From assembly GCF_000743705.1 (NCBI RefSeq), contig NZ_JQEZ01000003.1, forward strand, positions 295,593 through 359,592: a stretch of 64,000 nucleotides of DNA. The letters run 5' to 3'. The stretch comes from Ruegeria halocynthiae (GTDB lineage: Bacteria > Pseudomonadota > Alphaproteobacteria > Rhodobacterales > Rhodobacteraceae). Numbering within the stretch: the stretch's first letter is position 1; the number at the start of each line of letters is the position of its first letter. Below are positions 44,155-53,000 of the stretch, piece after piece. The translations under genes and the position numbers were made by a program. Below the pieces are notes generated by a model that was not told where the DNA came from, ran no database searches, and was given only the letters and a program-made list of their open reading frames with translations.

Positions 44155-45732
44155 ATGGCAAAGATCGCCTATATTTTACTGTGCCACAAAGACCCTGATG
44201 CAATCATTGCGCAGGCGGAACAGCTGACCGCTGTAGGGGATTGCATTGCGATCCACTTTGACGCGCGGGCCAGCGCCGTGGCCTATGCGCGTATTCGCGA
44301 GGCGCTGAAAGACAATCCGAATGTTGCTTTTGCGGCCCAGCGCGTCAAATGCGGCTGGGGTGCCTGGTCATTGGTTCAGGCGACTTTGAATGCCCTGACA
44401 GCCGCCGTCGAAACCTTTCCGCGCGTGACACATTTCTACATGCTGTCCGGTGATTGCATGGCAATCAAGACGGCCGAATACACCCATCATTTCCTTGATG
44501 AAAACGACAAGGATTTCATTGAAAGCCACGATTTTTTCGAAAGCAACTGGATCAAGACCGGTATGAAAGAGGACCGGCTGATCTATCGGCATCATTTCAA
44601 TGAACGCACGCAAAGTCGACGGTTTTACACCTCGTATGAATTGCAGAAGCGGTTTGGGCTGACGCGGCAAATTCCGGCAGACATTCAGGTCATGATCGGC
44701 AGCCAGTGGTGGTGTCTGCGCCGCCGCACGGTCGAGATGATTCTGGACTTTCTGCAACAGCGCCCGGACGTGGTCCGGTTTTTTTCGACCACCTGGATTC
44801 CGGACGAGACTTTTTTTCAGACCCTGGTGCGCCATCTGATCCCCAAGCAAGAGATCGAGAACCGCACGCCCACCTTCCTGATGTTCTCGGATTACGGGAT
44901 GCCGGTGACGTTCTACAACGACCATTATGACATGTTGCTGGGGCAGGACTATCTGTTCGCCCGCAAGATCAGCCCCGAGGCCCATGAGCTGAAGGACCGG
45001 CTGGGCAAGCTCTATGCGGCTGAAGGGGTCGAGTTCCAGATTTCGGGCGAGGGCCGCAACCTTTACGGATTTCTGACCGGACGCGGCCGCGTTGGCCGAC
45101 GCCATTCGCAACGGTTCTGGGAGGCGGGCAATACGCTTGGCCCGGACCGCGAAATCTATCTTGTGGTGTGCAAAAAATGGCACGTGGCCAAGCGTCTGGT
45201 GGATCAGATCGTGTCGGAAACGGACATTCCCTGCGTCGAATACCTGTTCAACGAAGAAGAAACCGCCCTGCCCGATCTTGGCGGCATTGAAACGACTTTG
45301 ATCAAGCGATCGCGACACAGGCGCGCCGTTGTGCGGATGCTGTTCGACAGCTTCGATACGGACAAGCTGGTGATCTGTGTCGACCCGTCCAGTCTGGATA
45401 TCATCCAGGATTTCTGCGCTGATCAGGCCAAGGCCCACGTGCTTGAGATCGAATGCGAGTATACCGACGATTACCTGATCGGGCACGCCCGGCGCGTCGG
45501 CCTGGCCGGAGAGCACAGCCCGAAAGAAAGCGTGGCGCATCTGATTCCTGCCCTGAAAAACTCTCTGACCCATGAATCCGAACAAATTCGGGAGGCCGGA
45601 TTTGACGGGTACTTGCGTATCCGGGAAACCAGCCCACGGTCCGAGAATGAGGCCGCAGTGGCCGAATTTCTGGACGTCTCGCAAGACAAGGCGCAGGCCG
45701 TGATGCGACTGGACTATCTGTTTGCGGATTGA
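44155..45732 (+). CDS. Core-2/I-branching-type beta-glycosyltransferase with C-terminal DUF5928-like domain
   Basis: 525 residues from the ATG at 44155. GT14-like N-terminal half (~1-260): IAYILLCHKDPDAIIAQAEQL, CIAIHFDARAS, AYTHHF-type acceptor region and MIGSQWWCLRRRTVEMIL with WIPDETFFQTLV supplying the DE-F motif. The C-terminal ~270 residues (~255-525, LFARKISPEAHELKDRLGKLY onward) match the roseobacter-specific extension, DUF5928. Cytoplasmic, no signal peptide. Probable surface polysaccharide synthesis with the neighbouring sulfotransferase. Confidence 0.83.
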   Translation: MAKIAYILLCHKDPDAIIAQAEQLTAVGDCIAIHFDARASAVAYARIREALKDNPNVAFAAQRVKCGWGAWSLVQATLNALTAAVETFPRVTHFYMLSGDCMAIKTAEYTHHFLDENDKDFIESHDFFESNWIKTGMKEDRLIYRHHFNERTQSRRFYTSYELQKRFGLTRQIPADIQVMIGSQWWCLRRRTVEMILDFLQQRPDVVRFFSTTWIPDETFFQTLVRHLIPKQEIENRTPTFLMFSDYGMPVTFYNDHYDMLLGQDYLFARKISPEAHELKDRLGKLYAAEGVEFQISGEGRNLYGFLTGRGRVGRRHSQRFWEAGNTLGPDREIYLVVCKKWHVAKRLVDQIVSETDIPCVEYLFNEEETALPDLGGIETTLIKRSRHRRAVVRMLFDSFDTDKLVICVDPSSLDIIQDFCADQAKAHVLEIECEYTDDYLIGHARRVGLAGEHSPKESVAHLIPALKNSLTHESEQIREAGFDGYLRIRETSPRSENEAAVAEFLDVSQDKAQAVMRLDYLFAD

Positions 45733-45762
45733 TCCGGCGGTCTCTTTGGGCACCGCCGGATC
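45731..45762. terminator. Hairpin between convergent genes
   Basis: GATCCGGCGGT (45731-45741) pairs perfectly with ACCGCCGGATC (45752-45762). It overlaps the glycosyltransferase stop and lies six bases past the dehydrogenase stop. No strong T-run. Confidence 0.6.
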
Positions 45763-45768
45763 ACAAGA

Positions 45769-47280
45769 TCAGATATCGAACTTTACGCCCTGTGCCAGTG
45801 GCAGTTCAGCGGAATAGTTCACCGTGTTGGTCTGCCGCCGCATATAGGCCTTCCACGCGTCAGAGCCGCTTTCGCGCCCACCACCGGTTTCTTTTTCGCC
45901 GCCAAAAGCACCGCCAATCTCGGCCCCCGAAGGCCCGATGTTGACGTTGGCAATCCCACAGTCGGAACCGGCTGCGGTCAGGAACTGCTCGGCCTCGCGC
46001 ATGTTCAGTGTGAACACGCAGGAGGACAGCCCCTGCGGCACGTCATTCTGAAGCTCCAGCGCCTCGTCGAAATCGTCATAGCCCATGACATAGAGGATCG
46101 GTGCGAAGGTTTCAGTTTTGACCGTCGCGGTCTGGCCCGGCATCTCGACAATGGCGGGTTCCATATAGACGCCTGCGGGCACGCCTTGGGTCACACGGCT
46201 GCCGCCGAACACGGTGCCACCTTCGGCCGTTGCGGCCTCCAGCGCGGCCGTCATCGCCGCGCCCGCGGCTTCATCCACCAATGGGCCAACCAACGTGCCT
46301 TCGACCAGCGGGTCGCCGATGGGCAGACCAGCATAAGCTTTCTTCAGGCGGCTGACCAATTCTGCGCGGATCGAATTATGCACGATCAGGCGACGCAGAG
46401 TGGTGCAGCGTTGACCAGCGGTCCCAACTGCGGAAAACACGATGGCGCGCACGGCCATTTCCAGTTCGGCCGAGGGGCCGACGATCATCGCGTTGTTGCC
46501 GCCCAGCTCCAGAATGCATTTGCCAAAGCGTTGCGCCACCACCGGGGCCACGGCGCGGCCCATCCGGGTCGAACCTGTGGCCGAGATCACCGGAACATCC
46601 TCGCTGGCCACCAGCGCCTCGCCCAGCGCGGCACCGCCGATCAGGGTTTGCAACAGATTGTCCGGCGCATCGCCGAACCGGGCCAGCGCGCGTTCGAAAA
46701 TCTTCTGGCAGGCCATCGCGGTCAGGGGTGATTTCTCGGATGGTTTCCAGATCACCGGATTGCCGCAGACCAGCGCGATCGCCGCATTCCACGACCAGAC
46801 AGCGACGGGAAAATTGAAGGCCGAGATCACACCAACCGGGCCTGTGGGATGCCAAGTCTCCATCATCCGGTGACCGGGGCGTTCGGACGCGATGGTCAGA
46901 CCGTAAAGCTGGCGTGACAGACCCACGGCGAAATCGCAGATGTCGATCATCTCTTGCACTTCGCCCAGACCTTCGGATGTGATCTTACCGGCCTCCCAAC
47001 TGACCAGCGCGCCCAGATCGTCCTTGGCGGCGCGCAGTTCCTCGCCCAGCAGGCGGATCAATTCACCCCGGCGGGGGGCGGGCACGGTGCGCCACGCTTT
47101 GAACGCCGCTTTGGCGCGGGCAAAGATGGCATCCATATCCGCAACCGGTGTCTGGTGCACCTCGGCCAGCAAGCCGCCGTCAATGGGAGAGGTCACCTTG
47201 AGGGTGCCGCCTGTCAGTTCGGCCTCGGTCAGGTCCAGATTTGCAAAGGTGGTTTGCGCAGTCATCACGATGTCTTTCAT
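45769..47280 (-). CDS. amaB: Aldehyde dehydrogenase, ALDH7/AmaB type (alpha-aminoadipate semialdehyde / piperideine-6-carboxylate dehydrogenase)
   Basis: 503 residues. GVISAFNFPVAVWSWNAAIALVCGNPVIWKPSEKSP splits into the NAD motif block; LELGGNNA carries the general-base Glu and VGTAGQRCTTLRRL the catalytic Cys, with CTTLRR typical of antiquitin-like ALDH7. Begins four bases after the lysine dehydrogenase stop, so the pair would oxidise the semialdehyde made by that enzyme to 2-aminoadipate. An ATG five codons downstream is an alternative start. Confidence 0.92.
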   Translation of the reverse strand: MKDIVMTAQTTFANLDLTEAELTGGTLKVTSPIDGGLLAEVHQTPVADMDAIFARAKAAFKAWRTVPAPRRGELIRLLGEELRAAKDDLGALVSWEAGKITSEGLGEVQEMIDICDFAVGLSRQLYGLTIASERPGHRMMETWHPTGPVGVISAFNFPVAVWSWNAAIALVCGNPVIWKPSEKSPLTAMACQKIFERALARFGDAPDNLLQTLIGGAALGEALVASEDVPVISATGSTRMGRAVAPVVAQRFGKCILELGGNNAMIVGPSAELEMAVRAIVFSAVGTAGQRCTTLRRLIVHNSIRAELVSRLKKAYAGLPIGDPLVEGTLVGPLVDEAAGAAMTAALEAATAEGGTVFGGSRVTQGVPAGVYMEPAIVEMPGQTATVKTETFAPILYVMGYDDFDEALELQNDVPQGLSSCVFTLNMREAEQFLTAAGSDCGIANVNIGPSGAEIGGAFGGEKETGGGRESGSDAWKAYMRRQTNTVNYSAELPLAQGVKFDI

Positions 47281-47283
47281 ATC

Positions 47284-48390
47284 TCAGGCCGCCTTGTTCT
47301 GTTTGGTTGCGTCACCGGCGCGATACAGCCGGCCAAATTCGGTGTTCAGGAAATCGGACAGGGTCACCTGTTCTTGCCGGACAAACCCTTTTGCGGGCAA
47401 AGCCCCCGTGCGCATCAGATCGACCACGCCCAGAACGCCTGCGGCGGTGGTGACCTGAATGGCGCTCCAGACCTGACCGTTGAGAGTGCGGGCAAAGCTT
47501 TTGTTGATCAGGGATTTCTCGCGCAGGGCACCGTCGATCATGCCCTTGGCGGTGCAATAGACCAACACAACATCCTGATCAGTGCGCGGCAGGGCGGTTT
47601 CGAAGATGTCCTTCAACAGATCACGGCGACGTTCCAGCCCAAGGTCCCTGAGCAGCAGTTTCAGGATATCGCAGTGACCCGGATAGCGGATCGAGCGGTA
47701 AGAGACTGCCTGCGCCTTGCCATCCAGCGTTTCGGGCAAGGTGCCCAGCCCGCCCGAGGTGTTGAAACACTCGTACTCTACCCCGTCATGGCCCAGCACT
47801 TCGTAATCTTCCAGCGGGGCGGTCTTAACACGCGCGCCGTTCACGATGGCATCGCAGGGGTTGCAGTATTCGTTGATCAGCCCGTCCGTGGACCATGTCA
47901 GATTGTATTTCAACGCGTTGGTCGGATAAAGCGGCAGCGCCCCCACCCGCATGTGCAGGCTGTCCAGCGTGTCGAATTCCGCCGCCAGCGACGCCCCGGC
48001 GATACCGACAAACCCCGGCGCCAACCCGCATTGCGGCATGAACGCTGTCTGGCTGCCCTGTGCCAGATCACGCACCGCATTGGTGGCCGCGACATCCTCG
48101 GTCAGATCAAAGTAATGCGCCCCGGCGCATTGCGCGGCTTTGGCGATCTTTGGTGTCAAAAAGAACGGGGCCGCCGATATGACCGCGTCAAATCCGACCA
48201 GCCCCTGGGCCAGTTGCGTATCGTCGCCAACATCAATCTGCCGGGTCGCAATGCCCTGCCGGTTCAGCACTGCCAAAGCCGCCAGATCGCGGTCGGCCAC
48301 GGTGACCGAATAATTGGTTGATGCTTGCAGCAGGCTTGCGATCATCTGACCGATCTTGCCTGCGCCTATGACACAAATGTTCCAGCTCAA
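47284..48390 (-). CDS. L-lysine 6-dehydrogenase (saccharopine dehydrogenase family)
   Basis: 368 residues. Rossmann NAD loop [17 protein letters not shown] (~5-21), then TVADRD and the [29 protein letters not shown] segment of the saccharopine-dehydrogenase family. Lys6-dehydrogenases share this fold and length; the coupled ALDH7-type gene supports lysine catabolism (lysine to 2-aminoadipate semialdehyde, cyclising to piperideine-6-carboxylate). Saccharopine reductase is the alternative. Confidence 0.88.
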   Translation of the reverse strand: MSWNICVIGAGKIGQMIASLLQASTNYSVTVADRDLAALAVLNRQGIATRQIDVGDDTQLAQGLVGFDAVISAAPFFLTPKIAKAAQCAGAHYFDLTEDVAATNAVRDLAQGSQTAFMPQCGLAPGFVGIAGASLAAEFDTLDSLHMRVGALPLYPTNALKYNLTWSTDGLINEYCNPCDAIVNGARVKTAPLEDYEVLGHDGVEYECFNTSGGLGTLPETLDGKAQAVSYRSIRYPGHCDILKLLLRDLGLERRRDLLKDIFETALPRTDQDVVLVYCTAKGMIDGALREKSLINKSFARTLNGQVWSAIQVTTAAGVLGVVDLMRTGALPAKGFVRQEQVTLSDFLNTEFGRLYRAGDATKQNKAA

Positions 48391-48514
48391 AACGCGCCTC
48401 CTCTTTCGTTTTAAGAAAGTATGAGGCGCGCGCTGTTCGATCCGCAGGGGTATTCTTGACGAAAACGCGGAAAGTTACGTCAAATTGACGGCGGTTTCGG
48501 CAAATTGATTGCAG

Positions 48515-49690
48515 TCACGCAGTTTGTGCCATGCGCGCAGCCACAGCCTTGGCCGGTGGGGCGGCGCTGCTGACACCCAGCTTGTCCAATGCCATTTGCG
48601 CGGCTGCCACCACGGCCTGCATGACGCTGGCATCCATCCGCCCGATGCATCCGATCCGAAAGCTTTCGGCCTCGGTCAGTTTGCCGGGGTAGATGATAAA
48701 ACCCTGATCCTTCATCAGGTTGTAAAACCGGCCAAAATCAAACTTCGGATCGGCCGGGCAAAAGAAGGTGACGATGATCGGCGACAGCCATTCATCCGAC
48801 AAAAGGGTTTCAAACCCCAGCGCCCGCATCCCCGAAACCATGACGTCGCGGTTGCGCGCATAGCGGGCACCGCGTCCGGCCACGCCGCCTTCGGCCTCGT
48901 GTTCCTGTAACGCCTGCAGAAACGCGGCGACCACATGGGTCGGCGGGGTAAAGCGCCACTGGCCTGTCTTTTCCATCGCGTCCCATTGCGCGTGCAGATC
49001 AAGGCTGAGCGAGGGACAATTGCCCTTAGATTCGATCAGCGCCGTCTTGCGGGCCAGAACAAAGCCAAATCCGGGCACCCCTTCGATACATTTGTTGGCC
49101 GAAGATACCAATGCCTCGAACGTGTAATCGCCGGGCTGCAGGGGGATCGCGCCAAAGGCCGACATGCTGTCGATCAGCAGTTTCCGCCCGGCTGCCGCCG
49201 TGGCCTTTGAAATCTCGGCCAGCGGGTTCAGGATGCCCGAGCTGGTTTCGCAATGGATCGCAACCACATGGGTGATCGCGGGATCATCGGCCAGAATCTG
49301 CGCCACCTCGGCCCCGCGTGGCGGCAGATAGTCGCCCTTGTCCAGCACGACATGCGCGCGCCCGGCATAAGCCAGCGTCTGCACGGCGCGCTTTCCATAA
49401 GCGCCATTGGCCAGAACCAGCGCCTTGCCCGACGGCGGGATCATCGAGGTCAGCATCGCCTCGACCGCGAAGGTGCCCGATCCTTGCATGGGCACACAAT
49501 CATAGGCCGCTTTCCCGTCGCCCAGCAGATCCAACAAGCGCGCGCGCAATTCGGCGGTCATGGCGCGGAAATCACCATCCCAACTGCCCCAATCGCGCAG
49601 CATCGCCTGTTTGACAGTATACGAGGTCGTCAGCGGCCCCGGGGTCAGCAGATAGGGCTCTCCAAGTTCGGGGCGGGGAAAGGATGACAT
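48515..49690 (-). CDS. phnW: 2-aminoethylphosphonate--pyruvate transaminase
   Basis: 391 residues, class V aminotransferase. [19 protein letters not shown] at the N terminus and [14 protein letters not shown], then [11 protein letters not shown] and the PLP Lys in [19 protein letters not shown], are diagnostic of PhnW. Converts 2-aminoethylphosphonate to phosphonoacetaldehyde. No phnX, phnA or phnY partner lies in the window. The C-terminal tail (~370-391) is Ala-rich. Confidence 0.93.
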   Translation of the reverse strand: MSSFPRPELGEPYLLTPGPLTTSYTVKQAMLRDWGSWDGDFRAMTAELRARLLDLLGDGKAAYDCVPMQGSGTFAVEAMLTSMIPPSGKALVLANGAYGKRAVQTLAYAGRAHVVLDKGDYLPPRGAEVAQILADDPAITHVVAIHCETSSGILNPLAEISKATAAAGRKLLIDSMSAFGAIPLQPGDYTFEALVSSANKCIEGVPGFGFVLARKTALIESKGNCPSLSLDLHAQWDAMEKTGQWRFTPPTHVVAAFLQALQEHEAEGGVAGRGARYARNRDVMVSGMRALGFETLLSDEWLSPIIVTFFCPADPKFDFGRFYNLMKDQGFIIYPGKLTEAESFRIGCIGRMDASVMQAVVAAAQMALDKLGVSSAAPPAKAVAARMAQTA

Positions 49691-50065
49691 TATGCGTGAC
49701 CTTTTTCACATTGTGGCTGTCGCGGAGGCTATTTGCCTTTTTCCGTTTGCGCCATAGGCCACGGCCTTTTTCCATGAAATGTCTGCCGTCGGGAACCTGA
49801 CCCAAAACGCCGCCCGGGCCAATGCGCGGCAACTCGTACAATCAAATCAACAGCATCGGTGATTTTTGTGTCCAAATAGGATACGGTGCGACCAAATGGG
49901 CCAATTTGTTCGCACTTATTTCCGCGACTATTTGGCCCGGCCAGCACATTGCGACCCGTCGGGCCGGTCCTGAATTTCTATCCGACCGCGAACCCGATGC
50001 ATGTGCAAAATATGGCGCTGGTTCTTTGACGTTTTTTATATGGCCAAGTTCAGGGGGGAACAGAC
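49691..50065. other. 375-bp divergent intergenic region (phnW / thiol multidomain gene)
   Basis: No open frame looks coding. It contains a nested set of CCAAAT-type inverted repeats (49872-49935) and, just before the downstream GTG, an AGGGGGG ribosome-binding site (50051-50057). Confidence 0.5.
49872..49935. promoter_or_regulatory. Nested inverted repeats with CCAAAT half-sites
   Basis: Inner pair GTGCGACCAAAT (49886-49897) and ATTTGTTCGCAC (49904-49915) match at 11 of 12 positions around a 6-bp centre. Outer pair CCAAATAG (49872-49879) and CTATTTGG (49928-49935) is perfect. The CCAAAT core occurs in both. Position ~130-195 bp before the multidomain gene suggests an operator array. Confidence 0.5.
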
Positions 50066-53000
50066 GTGCCTAAGGATCCGATTGAGAACTGCATTTCCTA
50101 TACTCCAACCGACAGTGAATGGGCGCTGATACTCGAGATACTGCCCTCGGACGATCCGGAGGCCATCAGAACGCATTTCGAATGTTTCGAGGTGACCGAG
50201 AACACGGCCCTGCCCTCGGGTGGCATGTATGTGGTGCTGGACGGCATTGCGCAACTGCGTCAGGACGGGACGGTCCTGGCCACAGCCGACAGGGGCGATT
50301 ACTTCTACGAAGAACATCTTGAGATTTTCGACATTCCCGTCAGCCTTGAGGCACTGGCCACGCCCGGCACCAAACTGGCCTATCTGTCCAGCAACCAGTG
50401 GTTCGATATCCCGACCAATATCCGCGAGGCTTGTTATGCCACCCTGTTTGGCGATCTGGTCAGCGTGCATTTGCAGAACTTTCAGCAGCCGATCAATTGT
50501 TGCAGCGTGACAGCGGCCGCGCTGAGCATGTCGGCGCTTGGGTTCAGCTGCGAGGTCAACGACATCTTCCGCGAATGCGCCCTGCCGACCTCATTCGTGG
50601 TGAATGACGGCATTTCACTGGGCGAGCTCTACGACGTCGCCTGCACCTTCATCCACACGCAGGGTTTGCGCGACCGGGTACAGGTTCAGGCGTATTTCAT
50701 GGATGCGGCCACGACCTCTGTTCCGCTGCTGCTTGAGGCGATCGACGAATCCAACCGGCTGGGCGGGGATAACGACATTCTGGTGGCGAATTTTCAGGTC
50801 GGCGTGGCCCATGGCAAACCCACCATGCCCGGCGGCCATTTCGCCATCATCGCCAAATGCAACCCCAGCACCGGGTTGGTGCATATGATGGATGTACACC
50901 CGGAAAAATACGGCAAGCTGTGGGTCACCACCATCGACAGGCTGTGGGCCGGGATGTCGGATCGCGACGGAACCTCGATGCGGTCGCGGGGTATCCTGCG
51001 GTTTTCGGCGCGCGAGGCGGTGAAGACCAATCTGCAGACGTTGCAGCAGGACTGCAATTATGTCGACAGCACGCGCTATCTGGCCAAGGACCCCAAAAAG
51101 CGCCGCAACCTGTTCCGGCGGGCCAGCCCGAACATGAACTCGCTGGGGGTGCTGGCCGAAAGCCTTGCGATTCTTGGCGATGAACAAGTCGACGAAGACA
51201 AGCTGCTGATTGCGACGCAGACCAATTTCACCGATGCGCTCAGCCGGGTATCCACCGCGCGGGAAATGCACGCGATGGCGCAGCGGTACCTCAGCCAGAC
51301 GCCGACTGTCCATCTGGGCAGCGCCTTCCGCAGCTATGGCAAACGCCCAGACACGGATGGTAAAACGCCTCAGGCGTGGTTCCACGATCAATTGCGCGGG
51401 CTGAACACGCATAAAGACCGGCACCTGATGATCAACATCGACTTTAACCGCGTGCTGGGGTTCGAGGTCATCCGATCTCCGGAAAACGTGTTTCGCGAAA
51501 CCGCCTTGCTGGAAGAGTTCTGGTGCCTGTGTATCGCCTATGACGCGGAAACCGATCTGGTGACCGTGGTGGATATGAGCCCTGCAACCTCGCAGGTCTG
51601 GCAGGCCCCGCGCGGGCATATTTTCCGGGGTCTGCGCGACCTGAAGGCCCCGGCCATGCTGGTGATCGAAGAACGCGAACCACCCGAAGATCCAACCGAT
51701 GTCGCCCGCATTATCGAGACCAACCCATTGGTTCTGTTTTATGCGGATGAGGACCCGTGGTCTTACATGCTGCGCAGTATTCTGGCCAATATCGGCATCA
51801 CTCGCATCAAACTGGTCGATGTCGAAGGCCCCGGGGCCAACGTGATGAAGATGCGCCGGCAACTGAACGTGCTGACCGGAAAGGAAACCGCGCCCTACCT
51901 GTTCTTTCAGGGCGAATGCCTGGGCCGACGCAGCGATATCGTCGACATGATTCTGGAAGGCAGCCTGCAAGAACGTGTCCGCGAGGCTGGTTTGCCGGTT
52001 CTGCTGCGCCATCAGTCGCCCAGTCTGGACAAGAACATCTTTGGCTATCCAAAGGGCGGGTTGACCGACGCCCCCACCGAAAAGCGCAATGTGCTGCTGT
52101 GTGCCTGCGGGTCATCGGCGGCGGACAAGGTGCCCGAACTGGTCGAGCGGATCACCGAGGCCGGGCACAACGTCAAACTGATCCCATCCGTTTCGGCCGA
52201 GCGGTTCTTTCGCGATTTCGGGGCCGAGCGGATCGAAAAATGTATCTCGCACCATGATTATTACCGCGACGATGACGAATGGAATTTCCGGTATATCGAA
52301 TTCGGAATGCCCCTGCGCGCCTCGCATCTTGCGCTGTGCGATTGGGCCGATTGCGTGATTGTGGCACCGGTGACCTGCAACACGATGGGCAAGATCGCCA
52401 ACGGGATTGCCGACAACCTGCTGACCTCGGTTTTTGTCGCCTGGCAGTACCGGAACAAGCCGGTGATCCTTTGCCCGGCCTGCAACACCAACATGTGGAA
52501 CAACGTCACCACCCAGAACAATGTCGAAAAACTGCGCGATCTGGGTATTGATCTGGTAGGCCCGCGCAAGGGGCGGCTGTCCAACGGCATGATGGGGATC
52601 GGCATGATGGCCACCCCGGATCAGATCATGGAAGTTCTGGACGAAGCCTTCGAAGAACTGGCCGATCAGGAGCACAACATCTGCAAATGGGCGCAAGAGG
52701 CCGCCGCCGCAGACAGTTTCGCGCAGTGGAGCCGGGTGCTTCAGGCCATCGACACCGGCATGGCCGGGATCGACATCGTGGACGACAGCAATGGCGACAC
52801 GCTGCTGCATTATGCAGCAGGCGGCGAGGGCGAGCTGCACGAGAACGGGCAGGATTTTGGAAAGCCCGATCTTGAGGCCGCGCAGGCGCTGATCGACCGT
52901 GGCATCAACGTCAACGCCACCAATGACCATGGCTTTACCAGCCTGCATGTGGCGGTGATGAACAACTCGGTCGAGATGGTGAAAACCCTGCTGGCCGCCG

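Noticed and set aside
46954-48321. 455-codon open frame antisense to the lysine catabolic genes
   Set aside because: Spans two well-supported genes on the other strand, no start signal and Gln/His-rich shadow composition.
50183-50480. Functional cAMP-binding site in the N terminus of the thiol multidomain protein
   Set aside because: Fold resemblance only; the phosphate-binding Arg and GELA-type cassette are missing, so cAMP binding is not claimed.
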